Positions 55,882-64,000 of a stretch of DNA of 64,000 bases are shown here, piece after piece (the first letter of the stretch is position 1; every line of letters starts with the position of its first letter). This DNA comes from Kytococcus schroeteri (lineage in GTDB: Bacteria; Actinomycetota; Actinomycetes; Actinomycetales; Dermatophilaceae): positions 46,507 to 110,506 of the forward strand of contig NZ_PKIZ01000008.1 of the NCBI RefSeq assembly GCF_002847825.1. Direction: 5' to 3'. The position numbers were made by a program, and so were the translations under genes. The notes under the pieces are model-generated. The model ran no database searches, had not been told where the DNA came from, and was given only the letters and a program-made list of their open reading frames with translations.

Positions 55882-56838
55882 GTGATGATGCGCCTCCCCC
55901 ACCGCGACGACCGCACCGCCCCCTCGGACACCGCCACGCCGAGCGGCCCCTCGCGCCGTGCCTGGGCCCGGACGGCCGTCGCCGGGCTGGTGCTGCCGGC
56001 CGGGCTCTCGGCCTGCGGGGTGCACCGCGAGAGTGAGGCGCACCCGGGACGCCAGGCGTCCGCCGACGAGACGGTGCTCCAGCTCGTGCAGAGCGGTGCC
56101 CGCTACGCGATGGCGACCTCCCGCGCGCACGGCGCCGTGCCCCACGCCCAGCGCCCGGCCACGTACATCTCCACGCGCTGGGTCACCGACGGCCTGGTGG
56201 AGCAGGTGCGCCACCTCAAGGAGAAGAACGGTGCGGTGGCGATCGACGAGAAGAAGGTGCTGCAGCCGGAGGTGAACCGCGACGTCGCGCGTGCCCTGCT
56301 GGCCTCCGCCGACGCGATCCTCCCCCGCCTGCACGAGGCCACGGACGACCTCCCCGTGGCCAGCGACATGGTGGCCTGGTGGATCGGCGCCGCCCACGTG
56401 GTGAACCCCGTGGGGCCGCTCGTGAGCCTGCCCAACGACTGCGCACCGGTGGCGGCGTCCGCCCTCGGCTCCCTGCACGAGGTCACGTGGGCGATGCAGG
56501 TGCTCACCACCCGCCTGGGCCCCGACGCCCGCAAGCCCGGCGTGCGCCGGCTGGGACAGTTGCAGGACGCGCGGCGGGTGGTGCAGAACCTCGCCGGCCG
56601 CGCCGGGCCCTCGCAGGAGATCGGGTACGCCCTGCCGCGAGAGGTCATGGACCGCAAGGAGCGCGGAGACCGGTTCCGGGCCGTGCTCGACCCGTGGGTG
56701 GCCGGGCTGCGCACGCAGGTGGCCGACCGCGGCGACGACCCGAAGGCGGTGCACCTGTACACGGCCCTGCTGGGGATCGCCACCGGCCTGCAGATGGACT
56801 GGAACGAGCACTCCACGCCGAGCGTGCCGCAGGACTGA
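55882..56838 (+). CDS. secreted lipoprotein of unknown function
   Basis: This 318-residue protein has a twin-Arg-like signal (SRRAWARTAVAGLVLPAGLSACG) with lipobox Cys C45. The mature part is mainly helical (RDVARALLASADAILPRL, VAASALGSLHEVTWAMQVLTTRLG, AVHLYTALLGIATGLQMDW). Many Actinobacteria carry a DUF4439 ferritin-like gene at this place beside rimP, but I see no clear DUF4439 motif. GTG 55882, ATG 55885 and ATG 55888 are all possible starts. It is divergent from rimP. Confidence 0.7.
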   Translation: MMMRLPHRDDRTAPSDTATPSGPSRRAWARTAVAGLVLPAGLSACGVHRESEAHPGRQASADETVLQLVQSGARYAMATSRAHGAVPHAQRPATYISTRWVTDGLVEQVRHLKEKNGAVAIDEKKVLQPEVNRDVARALLASADAILPRLHEATDDLPVASDMVAWWIGAAHVVNPVGPLVSLPNDCAPVAASALGSLHEVTWAMQVLTTRLGPDARKPGVRRLGQLQDARRVVQNLAGRAGPSQEIGYALPREVMDRKERGDRFRAVLDPWVAGLRTQVADRGDDPKAVHLYTALLGIATGLQMDWNEHSTPSVPQD

Positions 56839-56894
56839 GACGCACCACACCGACGACCGACGCACCACACCGACGCACCACGACCGACGACCGG
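56839..56894 (+). repeat. short direct repeats upstream of first capA-type gene
   Basis: GACGCACCACACCGAC occurs at 56839 and 56859, with a partial third copy from 56872; CGACCGACGACCG follows. The units have a 20-base period and fill the gap between the lipoprotein stop and the CapA ribosome-binding site. Confidence 0.75.
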
Positions 56895-56901
56895 GGGAAC
56901 C

Positions 56902-58218
56902 ATGCACCGTCCGACCACCCTGCCCACCCGTCTGCTGGCCGGACTCGTCCTGGGCGGACTGGTCCTGACGGGCTGCGGCAGCGACGAGCCCGGGACGCCC
57001 GAGGGCGACCCGAGCACCACCGGCTCCGCACCCTCGTCCGGCTCCACGTCCCCCGAGGAGGCCGCGGGCCCGGATGCGTCGCCGTCCTCCGGCGCCTCCC
57101 CCTCGGAGGGAGAGTCCGCCCCCTCGACGCCGTCCTCCCCCCAGGCGTCCGCCAGTCCGTCGCCCGACGGGGGCGACGCGCCCCGCGCGTTCACCGTGGT
57201 GACGACCGGCGACATGCTCACGCACTTCGTGCTCCAGGAACGAGCCGACGCCCTGCGGCCCGGGGACGGGTACGCCTTCGACGGCATGCTGGCCCGCGTG
57301 AAGCCGCTCGTGCAGTCGGCCGACCTGGCCGCCTGCGTGCAGGAGACCCCCCTCTCCCCGGACAACGAGGACCTCACCGACTCGCCCGGCACCTTCTCGT
57401 TCAACGCCCCGCACGAGCTGGCCGAGGCCATGGCCGATGCGGGGTACGACGCCTGCGACACCGCCACCAACCACACCTTCGACCGGGGGGTGCAGGGCAT
57501 CCGTGACACCCGGCAGGTGCTGCGCGACAACGGCATCCAGCCGGTGGGCCCGGTGCCCCCGGGCGACGGTGGCCCGCGGCAGCCGGTGCTGCTCGACGCC
57601 GGTGGTGCCACCGTGGCGCTCCTGAGCTACGGGTACAACACGCTCAACGCCTACGGCACCACGCACAATCGCGAGATGCCGTGGATGGACCCGCACCTGT
57701 ACCGCGGCCGGGGTGCCGAGGGCATCACCGCCGACGCGAGGGCGGCCCGGGAGGCCGGCGCCGACGTGGTGATGGTGCAGATGCACTGGGGCACCGAGTA
57801 CCAGCAGCAGCCCAACGCCGAGCAGCGTGAGCTCGCCCGGGCCGTCCTGCGCGGCGGTGCGGTCGACGCCATCGCCGGGTCGCACGCCCACGTGGTGCAG
57901 CCGTGCGAGACGGTCGACGGGCGCACGGTGGCCTACGGGATGGGCAACTTCCTCTCCGAGCAGGGCCCGAACCGCTACCCCGCCAAGCCGATCACCACCC
58001 AGGACGGCGTGCTGCTGCGCTGGACCTTCACCCCCACCACCCGCGACGGCGAGACCACCTGGGAGCAGGAGCTGGAGTACCAGCCCACGTTCGTGACCCG
58101 CCCCGACTTCGTGGTGCAGCCGACCTCGCCGCAGGAGAATCCCGCGTCCTTCGAGCGCACGCGGCAGGCCATGAACGCCCTCGGTCCCGGCACCTGCGCC
58201 GCGACCCCGCTGAAGTGA
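56902..58218 (+). CDS. CapA-family lipoprotein (copy 1)
   Basis: This 438-residue protein has lipobox VLTGC (C24), a 70-residue Ser/Pro/Thr/Gly linker, and a CapA (PGA_cap) metallophosphatase-like domain: VVTTGDMLTHF, CVQETPLSPDNEDL, TNHTFDRGVQGI, MHWGTEYQQQ, GSHAHVVQPCE and YGMGNFLSEQG. CapA proteins are linked to poly-gamma-glutamate export but most actinobacterial members have no capBC; none is near here. It is followed by a tandem paralogue. Confidence 0.88.
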   Translation: MHRPTTLPTRLLAGLVLGGLVLTGCGSDEPGTPEGDPSTTGSAPSSGSTSPEEAAGPDASPSSGASPSEGESAPSTPSSPQASASPSPDGGDAPRAFTVVTTGDMLTHFVLQERADALRPGDGYAFDGMLARVKPLVQSADLAACVQETPLSPDNEDLTDSPGTFSFNAPHELAEAMADAGYDACDTATNHTFDRGVQGIRDTRQVLRDNGIQPVGPVPPGDGGPRQPVLLDAGGATVALLSYGYNTLNAYGTTHNREMPWMDPHLYRGRGAEGITADARAAREAGADVVMVQMHWGTEYQQQPNAEQRELARAVLRGGAVDAIAGSHAHVVQPCETVDGRTVAYGMGNFLSEQGPNRYPAKPITTQDGVLLRWTFTPTTRDGETTWEQELEYQPTFVTRPDFVVQPTSPQENPASFERTRQAMNALGPGTCAATPLK

Positions 58219-58247
58219 ATCCCACCCCGTCGACGACAGGACGCACC

Positions 58248-59570
58248 ATGCGCAGCACCACCACCCACCGAACCCTGGCCCTGGCCGCCCTGGCCGGCGT
58301 GGCCCTCTCGGCCTGCTCCGGCGGCGCCGACGACCCGGCCACCACCGGGTCCACGACGACCCCCAGCAGCCAGGCCAGCGGAGCGCCCTCGGGCGGCGGG
58401 CCGGCGGACGCCTCGGCCGGTGAGTCCGCAGAGCCCTCCCCGGGCGCCTCCTCCTCCAGCTCCACCGGGGATGCGTCCGGCGCCCCGAGCGGCTCCCCCG
58501 CCGAGGCCGCCCCCAAGGGCACCTCCTTCACCGTGGTGGCCACCGGCGACGTGCTCGTGCACTCCGACGTCATCAAGCAGGCCAAGGCCAATGCGGGCGG
58601 GAAGGGCTACGACTTCGCGCCGATGTTCGCCCAGGTGAAGCCCTGGCTGGCCGGCGGTGACGTGGCGATCTGCAACCAGGAGACGCCCCTGTCCCCCGAC
58701 AACACGAACCTCACGCAGAGCATGAAGATCGCGGTCTTCAACACCCCGCACGAGCAGGCCGACGCCCTGGCCGGCGCCGGCATCGACGCGTGCAGCACCT
58801 CCAACAACCACACGCTCGACCAGGGCGTCGACGGCATCCGGGCCACCCGGAAGATCATGGAGGACGCCGGCGTCACGCCCATCGGCCCGGCGGCCGACGC
58901 GACGGGGGGCCAGCAGGGCGACGGCTCGGACAACCCGGTGCTCGTGAAGGCCGGGGACCGCACCGTGGGCGTGGTGACCTACTCCTACAACGTGGCCAAC
59001 GCCGGCCTCTCCCCCTCGCTGCCCAGCCACCCGTGGATGGAGAAGCACATGTGGATGGCGCAGGGGAAGAAGGGCATCGAGGCCCAGGCCCGGAAGGCCC
59101 GCGAGCAGGGCGCCGACGTGGTGGTGGCCGTCATGCACTGGGGCGCGGAGTACTCCATCCCGCCGCGTCCCGAGCAGGAGGACATGGCCCACCAGCTGCT
59201 CGAGGGCGACCAGGTGGACGCCATCGTGGGGCACCACGCCCACCTGCCGCAGCCGTGCGCCACCATCAACGACAAGACCGTCTTCTACGGGCTGGGCAAC
59301 TTCCTCTCGGCCCAGCGCAAGAAGCCGACCAACAGCTTCCCGCCCCAGGTGCAGGACGGCATGATCGCCGGCATCACCTTCACCGCCGACGGGAAGGGTG
59401 GCTGGGACCAGAAGGCCAGCTACCAGCCGACGCTCACCACGCAGCCCGCCTTCGAGGTGGCTCCGGTGAGCGAGACCCAGCACCCCGAGTCCTTCGCCCG
59501 CACGAAGGCCACCATCGAGCGGCTCGGCGCGGCGTCCTGCCACGCCGAGATCATGCAGCCGCAGGGCTGA
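58248..59570 (+). CDS. CapA-family lipoprotein (copy 2)
   Basis: This 440-residue paralogue of copy 1 has lipobox ALSAC (C23), a similar Ser/Gly/Pro linker of about 65 residues and the same motif order: VVATGDVLVHSD, CNQETPLSPDNTNL, NNHTLDQGVDGI, MHWGAEYSIPP, GHHAHLPQPC and YGLGNFLSAQ. It keeps more of the presumed metal ligands (GHHAH where copy 1 has GSHAH). The ATG has AGGA upstream and lies 29 bases after copy 1, in one operon. Confidence 0.88.
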   Translation: MRSTTTHRTLALAALAGVALSACSGGADDPATTGSTTTPSSQASGAPSGGGPADASAGESAEPSPGASSSSSTGDASGAPSGSPAEAAPKGTSFTVVATGDVLVHSDVIKQAKANAGGKGYDFAPMFAQVKPWLAGGDVAICNQETPLSPDNTNLTQSMKIAVFNTPHEQADALAGAGIDACSTSNNHTLDQGVDGIRATRKIMEDAGVTPIGPAADATGGQQGDGSDNPVLVKAGDRTVGVVTYSYNVANAGLSPSLPSHPWMEKHMWMAQGKKGIEAQARKAREQGADVVVAVMHWGAEYSIPPRPEQEDMAHQLLEGDQVDAIVGHHAHLPQPCATINDKTVFYGLGNFLSAQRKKPTNSFPPQVQDGMIAGITFTADGKGGWDQKASYQPTLTTQPAFEVAPVSETQHPESFARTKATIERLGAASCHAEIMQPQG

Positions 59571-59579
59571 GGCGGTCCA

Positions 59580-59622
59580 GGCCACCCACCTCCGGCCCCT
59601 CGTGGCTCAGAGGTGGGTGGCC
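59580..59622. terminator. bidirectional terminator over the TSUP stop
   Basis: A perfect 13-bp stem (GGCCACCCACCTC and complement) with a 17-base loop lies between convergent genes and includes the last codons of the TSUP gene. Confidence 0.75.
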
Positions 59623-60395
59623 GTCAGGTCCCAGCCCAGGCGCACGAGGAAGGCGCCGACCACCACGATGAAGACCGTCCGCACGAACGTCCCGCCGCGC
59701 GCCACGGCCGTGCGGGTGCCCAGGTAGCCGCCGACCACGTTGCCGGCGGCCATCACCAGGCCCACCTGCCAGACGACCGCCCCCATCGGGACGAAGACGG
59801 CCAGGGCTGCGAGGTTGGTGGCGAGGTTGGCGATCTTGGCCTTGGCGCTGGCGGCCAGGAAGTCGTAGCCCATGAGGCCCACGAGGGCGAAGACGAGGAA
59901 GCTGCCGGTGCCCGGCCCGAGCGCACCGTCGTAGAAGCCGATGGTGGCGCCGGCCAGCCCGGCCACGACCAGGTGGCGGTGGCCGTCGAAGCGCAGGCGC
60001 GCCTGCTGCCCGAGGTCCTTGCGGGCCAGCGTGTAGCCGCCCACGAGGAGCAGGGCGGCCATGATGACGGGCGTGAACGCCTCCTTGGGCAGGTGGGAGG
60101 CCACCTTGGCACCACCCATCGAGCCCACGAAGGCGAGCAGCGCCAGGGGGACGGCCGTGCGCAGGTCGGGCCGCACCCGGCGGTAGTAGGTCACCGCGCT
60201 GACGGAGGTGCCGGCGATGCTGGCCACCTTGTTGGTGGCCAGCACCTGCACCGGCGCGGCCTGTGGGAGGCCCAGCAGCAGGGCCGGCAGCTGCACCAGT
60301 CCCCCGCCGCCCACGACGGCGTCGATCCAGCCCGCGAGCAGGCCGGCGCCGAACATCAGCGCCAGCAGCCCGAGGGTGACCTCCAGCTCAGGCAC
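59607..60395 (-). CDS. TSUP (TauE/SafE) family transporter
   Basis: This 262-residue membrane protein has about eight helices. GLLAGWIDAVVGGGGLVQLPALL and GFYDGALGPGTGSFLVFALVG are the two halves of the DUF81 repeat. Such proteins export sulfite, sulfoacetate or similar anions; the substrate is unknown. It starts at GTG 60395, 18 bases from the proS stop. Confidence 0.92.
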   Translation of the reverse strand: MPELEVTLGLLALMFGAGLLAGWIDAVVGGGGLVQLPALLLGLPQAAPVQVLATNKVASIAGTSVSAVTYYRRVRPDLRTAVPLALLAFVGSMGGAKVASHLPKEAFTPVIMAALLLVGGYTLARKDLGQQARLRFDGHRHLVVAGLAGATIGFYDGALGPGTGSFLVFALVGLMGYDFLAASAKAKIANLATNLAALAVFVPMGAVVWQVGLVMAAGNVVGGYLGTRTAVARGGTFVRTVFIVVVGAFLVRLGWDLTATHL

Positions 60396-60413
60396 GCGGT
60401 GCGCGCGCCGCCA

Positions 60414-62201
60414 TCAGGAGCGGACCTCGGCGACGACGGCCTCCACGGCGTCGTCGACCGGCACCGCGCGGGCGGTGCCCGACGCGCGGTCCTTGAGCTC
60501 CACCTCGCCGTCGGCCAGGCCCTTGCCCACCACGAGAATGGTCGGCACGCCGATGAGCTCGGCGTCCTTGAACTTCACGCCCGGGGAGACCTTGGGGCGG
60601 TCGTCCAGCAGGACGCTGACGCCCTGGGCCTCCAGGGCGGCGGTGAGCTCCTCGGCCTTCTCCAGCACCGCGGCGTCCTTGCCGGTGGCCACCACGTGCA
60701 CGTCCACCGGGCTCAGCGCGCGCGGCCACACCAGGCCGATCTCGTCGTGGTGGGTCTCGGCCACCACGCCCACGGCGCGCGTCACGCCGATGCCGTAGGA
60801 GCCCATCTGCACCGTGACGAGCTTGCCGTTCTCGTCGAGCACCTTGAGGCCCAGCGCCTCGGCGTACTTGGTGCCGAGCTGGAAGATGTGGCCCATCTCC
60901 ACGCCGCGGGCGAGCGTGAGCGTGCCCTCACCGGTGGGGCTGGGGTCGCCCTCGCGGATGGTGGCGGCGTGGATGGTGCCGTCGGCCGTGAAGTCGCGGC
61001 CGTGGACGAGGTCGAAGACGTGCTTGCCGTGCTCGTCGGCACCGGTCACCCAGGCCGAGCCGGGGGTCACCAGCGGGTCGAGCAGGTAGCGGATGCCGGT
61101 GGCCCTCTCCTCGCCGAGCACACCGGGGCCGATGTAGCCCTTGGCCAGGGCGGGGTACTGCTCGAAGTCGGCGGCCTCGAAGGGCTCCACCTCGGCCGGG
61201 GACACCTGGGCCTCCAAGCGCTTGGCGTCCACCTCGCGGTCACCGGGCAGGCCGATCGCCAGCGGCTCGCGGGTGCCGTCGGGGTGCACGAGCATGACCA
61301 CGACGTTCTTGAGCGTGTCGGCAGCCGTCCACGCGCGGCCGTCGGTGCGCGGGTGGGAGGCGTTGGCCGCGTCCACGAGCGTCTCGATGGTGGGCGTGTC
61401 CGGGGTGGGCTCCACGTGGGCGGCCGGCAGGTGGCCCCACAGCTCGGTGCGGGCGGCCTCGTCGCTGGGCACCGGCACGACCGGCATGCGCACGGCCTCG
61501 ACGTTGGCGGCGTAACCGGAGGCGTCGCGGACGAAGGTGTCCTCACCGGAGTCCATGACCGCGAGGAACTCCTCGCTGGCCGAGCCACCCATCGCGCCGG
61601 AGTCGGCGTGCACGGCCACGTAGTCGAAGCCGAGGCGGTCGAAGACCCGCACGTAGGCCCCGCGGTGCTTCTCGTAGGAGCGCTGCAGCCCGGCCTCGTC
61701 GACGTCGAAGGAGTAGGCGTCCTTCATGACGAACTCGCGGCCGCGCAGCACGCCGGCGCGCGGACGGGCCTCGTCGCGGTACTTGGGCAGCATCTGGAAG
61801 AGGCTGACCGGCAGGTCCTTGTAGGAGGTGTAGAGGTCCTTCACCGCGAGGGTGAACATCTCCTCGTGGGTGGGGCCCAGCAGCATGTCCGCGCCCTTGC
61901 GGTCGGTGAGGCGGAACAGGTTGTCGCCGTACTCCTCCCACCGGTTGGTGGCCTCGTAGGGCTCCCGCGGCAGCAGCGAGGGGAAGGCGAGCTCCTGGTC
62001 GCCGATGGCCTCCATCTCCTCGCGGACGATGCCCTTGACCTTCTCCAACACCTTGAGGCCCAGCGGCAGCCAGGTGTAGACGCCCGGGGCGGCTCGGCGC
62101 ACGTAGCCGGCGCGCACGAGCAGGCGGTGGCCCGGCAGCTCGGCATCGGCCGGGTCCTCGCGCAGGGTCCGCAGGAAAAGGGTGGACATGCGCAGTGCCA
62201 T
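60414..62201 (-). CDS. proS: prolyl-tRNA synthetase (bacterial type)
   Basis: This 595-residue class II synthetase charges tRNA-Pro. It has the bacterial INS editing domain between motifs 2 and 3. Motif 2 [31 protein letters not shown], editing loop around [14 protein letters not shown], motif 3 [12 protein letters not shown] and a C-terminal anticodon domain are visible. The ATG ([16 protein letters not shown]) has GAGAGG upstream. Confidence 0.97.
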   Translation of the reverse strand: MALRMSTLFLRTLREDPADAELPGHRLLVRAGYVRRAAPGVYTWLPLGLKVLEKVKGIVREEMEAIGDQELAFPSLLPREPYEATNRWEEYGDNLFRLTDRKGADMLLGPTHEEMFTLAVKDLYTSYKDLPVSLFQMLPKYRDEARPRAGVLRGREFVMKDAYSFDVDEAGLQRSYEKHRGAYVRVFDRLGFDYVAVHADSGAMGGSASEEFLAVMDSGEDTFVRDASGYAANVEAVRMPVVPVPSDEAARTELWGHLPAAHVEPTPDTPTIETLVDAANASHPRTDGRAWTAADTLKNVVVMLVHPDGTREPLAIGLPGDREVDAKRLEAQVSPAEVEPFEAADFEQYPALAKGYIGPGVLGEERATGIRYLLDPLVTPGSAWVTGADEHGKHVFDLVHGRDFTADGTIHAATIREGDPSPTGEGTLTLARGVEMGHIFQLGTKYAEALGLKVLDENGKLVTVQMGSYGIGVTRAVGVVAETHHDEIGLVWPRALSPVDVHVVATGKDAAVLEKAEELTAALEAQGVSVLLDDRPKVSPGVKFKDAELIGVPTILVVGKGLADGEVELKDRASGTARAVPVDDAVEAVVAEVRS

Positions 62202-62276
62202 CGGCTCAGCCTCTCGTGGGTGGTACGGGTCGCCCGGCCGGGCGCCGGGTGGGCACGAGGTTACCTGCCGCCGGAG

Positions 62277-63194
62277 TCAGAGGATCACGGTGGCGAAGGT
62301 CCCCACCCGGCGCATGCCGATGCGCTCGTAGACCCTGCGGGCTCCGACGTTGTAGTCGTTGACGTAGAGGTGCACCGTGCCCACCGGCTCCGGCGGCGCA
62401 CCGGGGGTCGTGCCGGGCAGACCGTGGGTGAGCAGGTGCTCCACCACACCCGCCATCGCCCCGGTGGCCAGGCCACGTCCCCGCAGGTCCGGGTGCGTCC
62501 AGACACCCTGCACCTGGGCCACCCCGAGGGCCACCGACCCGACATCGGCCTTGAACACCACCCGGCCGTCCTCGATCACGACGAAGGAACGCCCCTGCGC
62601 CACGAGCTGGACGAACCCGGCCCGGTACCGCGCGGGAGATCCCTGGTAGGGCGCGTAGCCGATCTCCTCGGTGAACATCGCCGCACCGGCCGGGTAGAGC
62701 AGGTCCACCTCGTGGGGACGGGCCGGGCGCACCCGGGGGTCGGCCTGCACGCCCAGCGAGGAGGGGCGGGTGGAGGTCACCATCGACCACTGGTCCATGC
62801 GCTCGTCGCGCGCCGGCCCCCACAGCGGACGCAGGCGGTCCCAGAGCAGACCCACCTCGGTGGCCGTGCCGAACACCGAGCTGGAGAGCGCCCGGCGGGA
62901 CTCCACGTGCTCGGCGAGCGGCCCCACGGACTCCTCGTCCACCCCCACCGGCACGACGTTGGCGCCGCACAGCACCATCGCGCGCAGGCGGCCGCCCACC
63001 AGCCAGCCCAGCACGTGGCCCCGGACCTGCAGCACGCCCTCGCGGACGCGCGAGGCGACGAAGACCGTGGCGGCCGGGTCCGCGGCGCACAGGTCCATGA
63101 CCTGCGGGGCGTGCTGCGGCCCCAGCACCGCCACGTGGGCGGACGGGCGCCGCACGGAGCGGCGCGGGGTCCAGGCGTCAGGCCAGATCGCCAC
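62277..63194 (-). CDS. DUF4081-GNAT acetyltransferase
   Basis: This 305-residue protein has an N-terminal DUF4081 domain (CAADPAATVFVASRVREGVL...GHVLGWLVGGRLRAMVLCGANVVPVG) and a C-terminal GNAT domain with the acetyl-CoA loop GVWTHPDLRGRGLATGAMAGV and VHLYVNDYNVGARRVYERIGM. The substrate is unknown. It starts at GTG and overlaps the upstream gene by 17 bases. The order next to proS is conserved in Actinobacteria. Confidence 0.9.
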   Translation of the reverse strand: MAIWPDAWTPRRSVRRPSAHVAVLGPQHAPQVMDLCAADPAATVFVASRVREGVLQVRGHVLGWLVGGRLRAMVLCGANVVPVGVDEESVGPLAEHVESRRALSSSVFGTATEVGLLWDRLRPLWGPARDERMDQWSMVTSTRPSSLGVQADPRVRPARPHEVDLLYPAGAAMFTEEIGYAPYQGSPARYRAGFVQLVAQGRSFVVIEDGRVVFKADVGSVALGVAQVQGVWTHPDLRGRGLATGAMAGVVEHLLTHGLPGTTPGAPPEPVGTVHLYVNDYNVGARRVYERIGMRRVGTFATVIL

Positions 63195-63912
63195 TGACCC
63201 GGACGATCCGTCCCTGCTCGTCGAGCTCGACCTCCACCCGGCCCTCGCCGTCGTCGAAGCGCACGCGGGAGCCGTCGGCCGACCAGGTGGCGGGCCACGG
63301 GCCGTCGAGGCCCAGGTGGTACAGCGCGCGACGGTGGTCGGTCAGCACGCCGGACTCCAGCACCTCACCCAGGACACCGGGCAGCACGGCCAGCGCGGGG
63401 GCGGGCATCTGCAGGCCCGAGACGAGCACGACCACCCAGGTGCCGTTGCCCGCGTCGGACACGTAGTAGGGGTGGGTGCCGGTGACCTTGGCGGCCACCA
63501 TGCCGGCCTCGTGGGCCGCGGCGACCACGGCGGCCTCGAGCTCACGGCCCTCGGTGTCCAGCGGCACCTCGGCCTCGGACAGGTCCGTCACGCCGTGCGC
63601 CTCGCCGAACTCCCGCACCCGGTGGGACAGGGCGGCCACCTCGGTCTCGGCGAACATCTCGTTGGCCCAGGCCCAGAGCAGCGACTTGGGGCCGGGCGCC
63701 ACCGAGGCGATGAGGTGCACGTCGCCGGTGACGTCGGCGGTCTCGGAGGCCCACTGGATGCGGCCACCCTCCAGGTCGGCGCCCATCTGCGCGTCGGGGC
63801 CGACCTCCTGGTCCAGGAACTCGTCGAAGTGGCGCTGGATGATGCGCGACCACAGGACGGCATCGTTGACGATGGTGGCCTTGTCGAGGGCGGCTGCGTG
63901 CGTCTGCTCCAT
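63178..63912 (-). CDS. hypothetical protein, DUF6882-like
   Basis: This 244-residue soluble protein has no signal or membrane helix. Features: ATIVNDAVLWSRIIQRHFDEFL, RIQWASETADVTGDVHLIASVAPGPKSLLWAWANEM and a second half with VRFDDGEGRVEVELDEQGR. The pattern of a short helix followed by a W-rich beta segment (SLLWAWAN) recalls DUF6882, but this is from memory only. The ATG lies 7 bases after TAGGCT. It overlaps the DUF4081-GNAT gene. Confidence 0.6.
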   Translation of the reverse strand: MEQTHAAALDKATIVNDAVLWSRIIQRHFDEFLDQEVGPDAQMGADLEGGRIQWASETADVTGDVHLIASVAPGPKSLLWAWANEMFAETEVAALSHRVREFGEAHGVTDLSEAEVPLDTEGRELEAAVVAAAHEAGMVAAKVTGTHPYYVSDAGNGTWVVVLVSGLQMPAPALAVLPGVLGEVLESGVLTDHRRALYHLGLDGPWPATWSADGSRVRFDDGEGRVEVELDEQGRIVRVSGDLA

Positions 63913-63919
63913 GGGGGAC

Positions 63920-63925
63920 AGCCTA
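63920..63925 (-). promoter_or_regulatory. leaderless -10 element for last gene
   Basis: TAGGCT on the minus strand is followed by 7 bases and the ATG at 63912. Confidence 0.55.
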
Positions 63926-64000
63926 GGTGTTCTCGGTCAGGAGGTTGGTAGCAGCAGGACGGGCTTGAACGTGGGAGAACCTCCGGCTGGGATGTGGCTT

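Noticed and set aside
59613..63197. A 1194-codon open frame on the plus strand antisense to TSUP, proS and GNAT
   Set aside because: Same shadow effect; the minus strand encodes unmistakable ProRS.

Overview
The window is 64 kb of very GC-rich DNA. Its start codons (many GTG), Shine-Dalgarno sites, GTGA/ATGA gene overlaps and gene order (hrcA-dnaJ-rsmE; phoH-ybeY-CNNM-era; nadD-rsfS-histidine phosphatase; rne-rplU-rpmA-obgE; rimP-nusA-ylxR-infB-rbfA-truB-ribF) point to a chromosomal segment of a Gram-positive actinobacterium, most likely of the order Micrococcales. The genus cannot be fixed from sequence alone. No rRNA, IS element, prophage or CRISPR array was seen. This is core chromosome with a few lineage-specific insertions.

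Layout. 1-5.7 kb: a partial DUF3145 gene, two tRNAs (CAT and Asn), a glycosyltransferase, and dgt-dnaG. 5.9-9.6 kb: a DUF4282 membrane protein, an aldo/keto reductase, a rhodanese and dusB. 9.6-11.8 kb: argP/lysG beside two tandem lysE-type exporters. 11.9-16.5 kb: glyS and a zinc-uptake operon znuA-znuC-znuB-zur with a clear Zur box. 16.4-23.2 kb: uppS-recO, a short PAP2-like protein, an AlkB-like dioxygenase, and the phoH-ybeY-CNNM-era operon. 23.3-28.6 kb: an amino-acid permease, a HIT protein, and a block of ECF sigma factor, Ser/Thr kinase, lipoprotein and OmpA-domain protein. 28.6-38.5 kb: rsmE, dnaJ, hrcA (CIRCE-controlled), DUF3097, DUF4870, hemW, a decayed Eis-like acetyltransferase, trmB, lepA and csbD. 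38.5-43.7 kb: a 44-residue basic protein, tRNA-Ala, a histidine phosphatase, rsfS, nadD, obgE, rpmA and rplU. 43.9-55.7 kb: rne, rodA, ribF, truB, rbfA, infB, ylxR, nusA and rimP. 55.9-63.9 kb: three secreted lipoproteins (two of them tandem CapA-type), a TSUP transporter, proS, a DUF4081-GNAT protein and an unknown protein.

How the genes work together. Most of the window is information processing: priming, tRNA charging and modification, ribosome assembly, translation initiation, RNA decay and chaperones. Two compact regulatory circuits stand out: Zur with ZnuABC for zinc, and ArgP with LysE for export of basic amino acids. The sigma-kinase-lipoprotein-OmpA block is the best candidate for an undescribed envelope-signalling system. 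A recurring promoter pattern, a TANNNT-like -10 hexamer followed by 6-7 bases and then the start codon, suggests that about fifteen transcripts here are leaderless.
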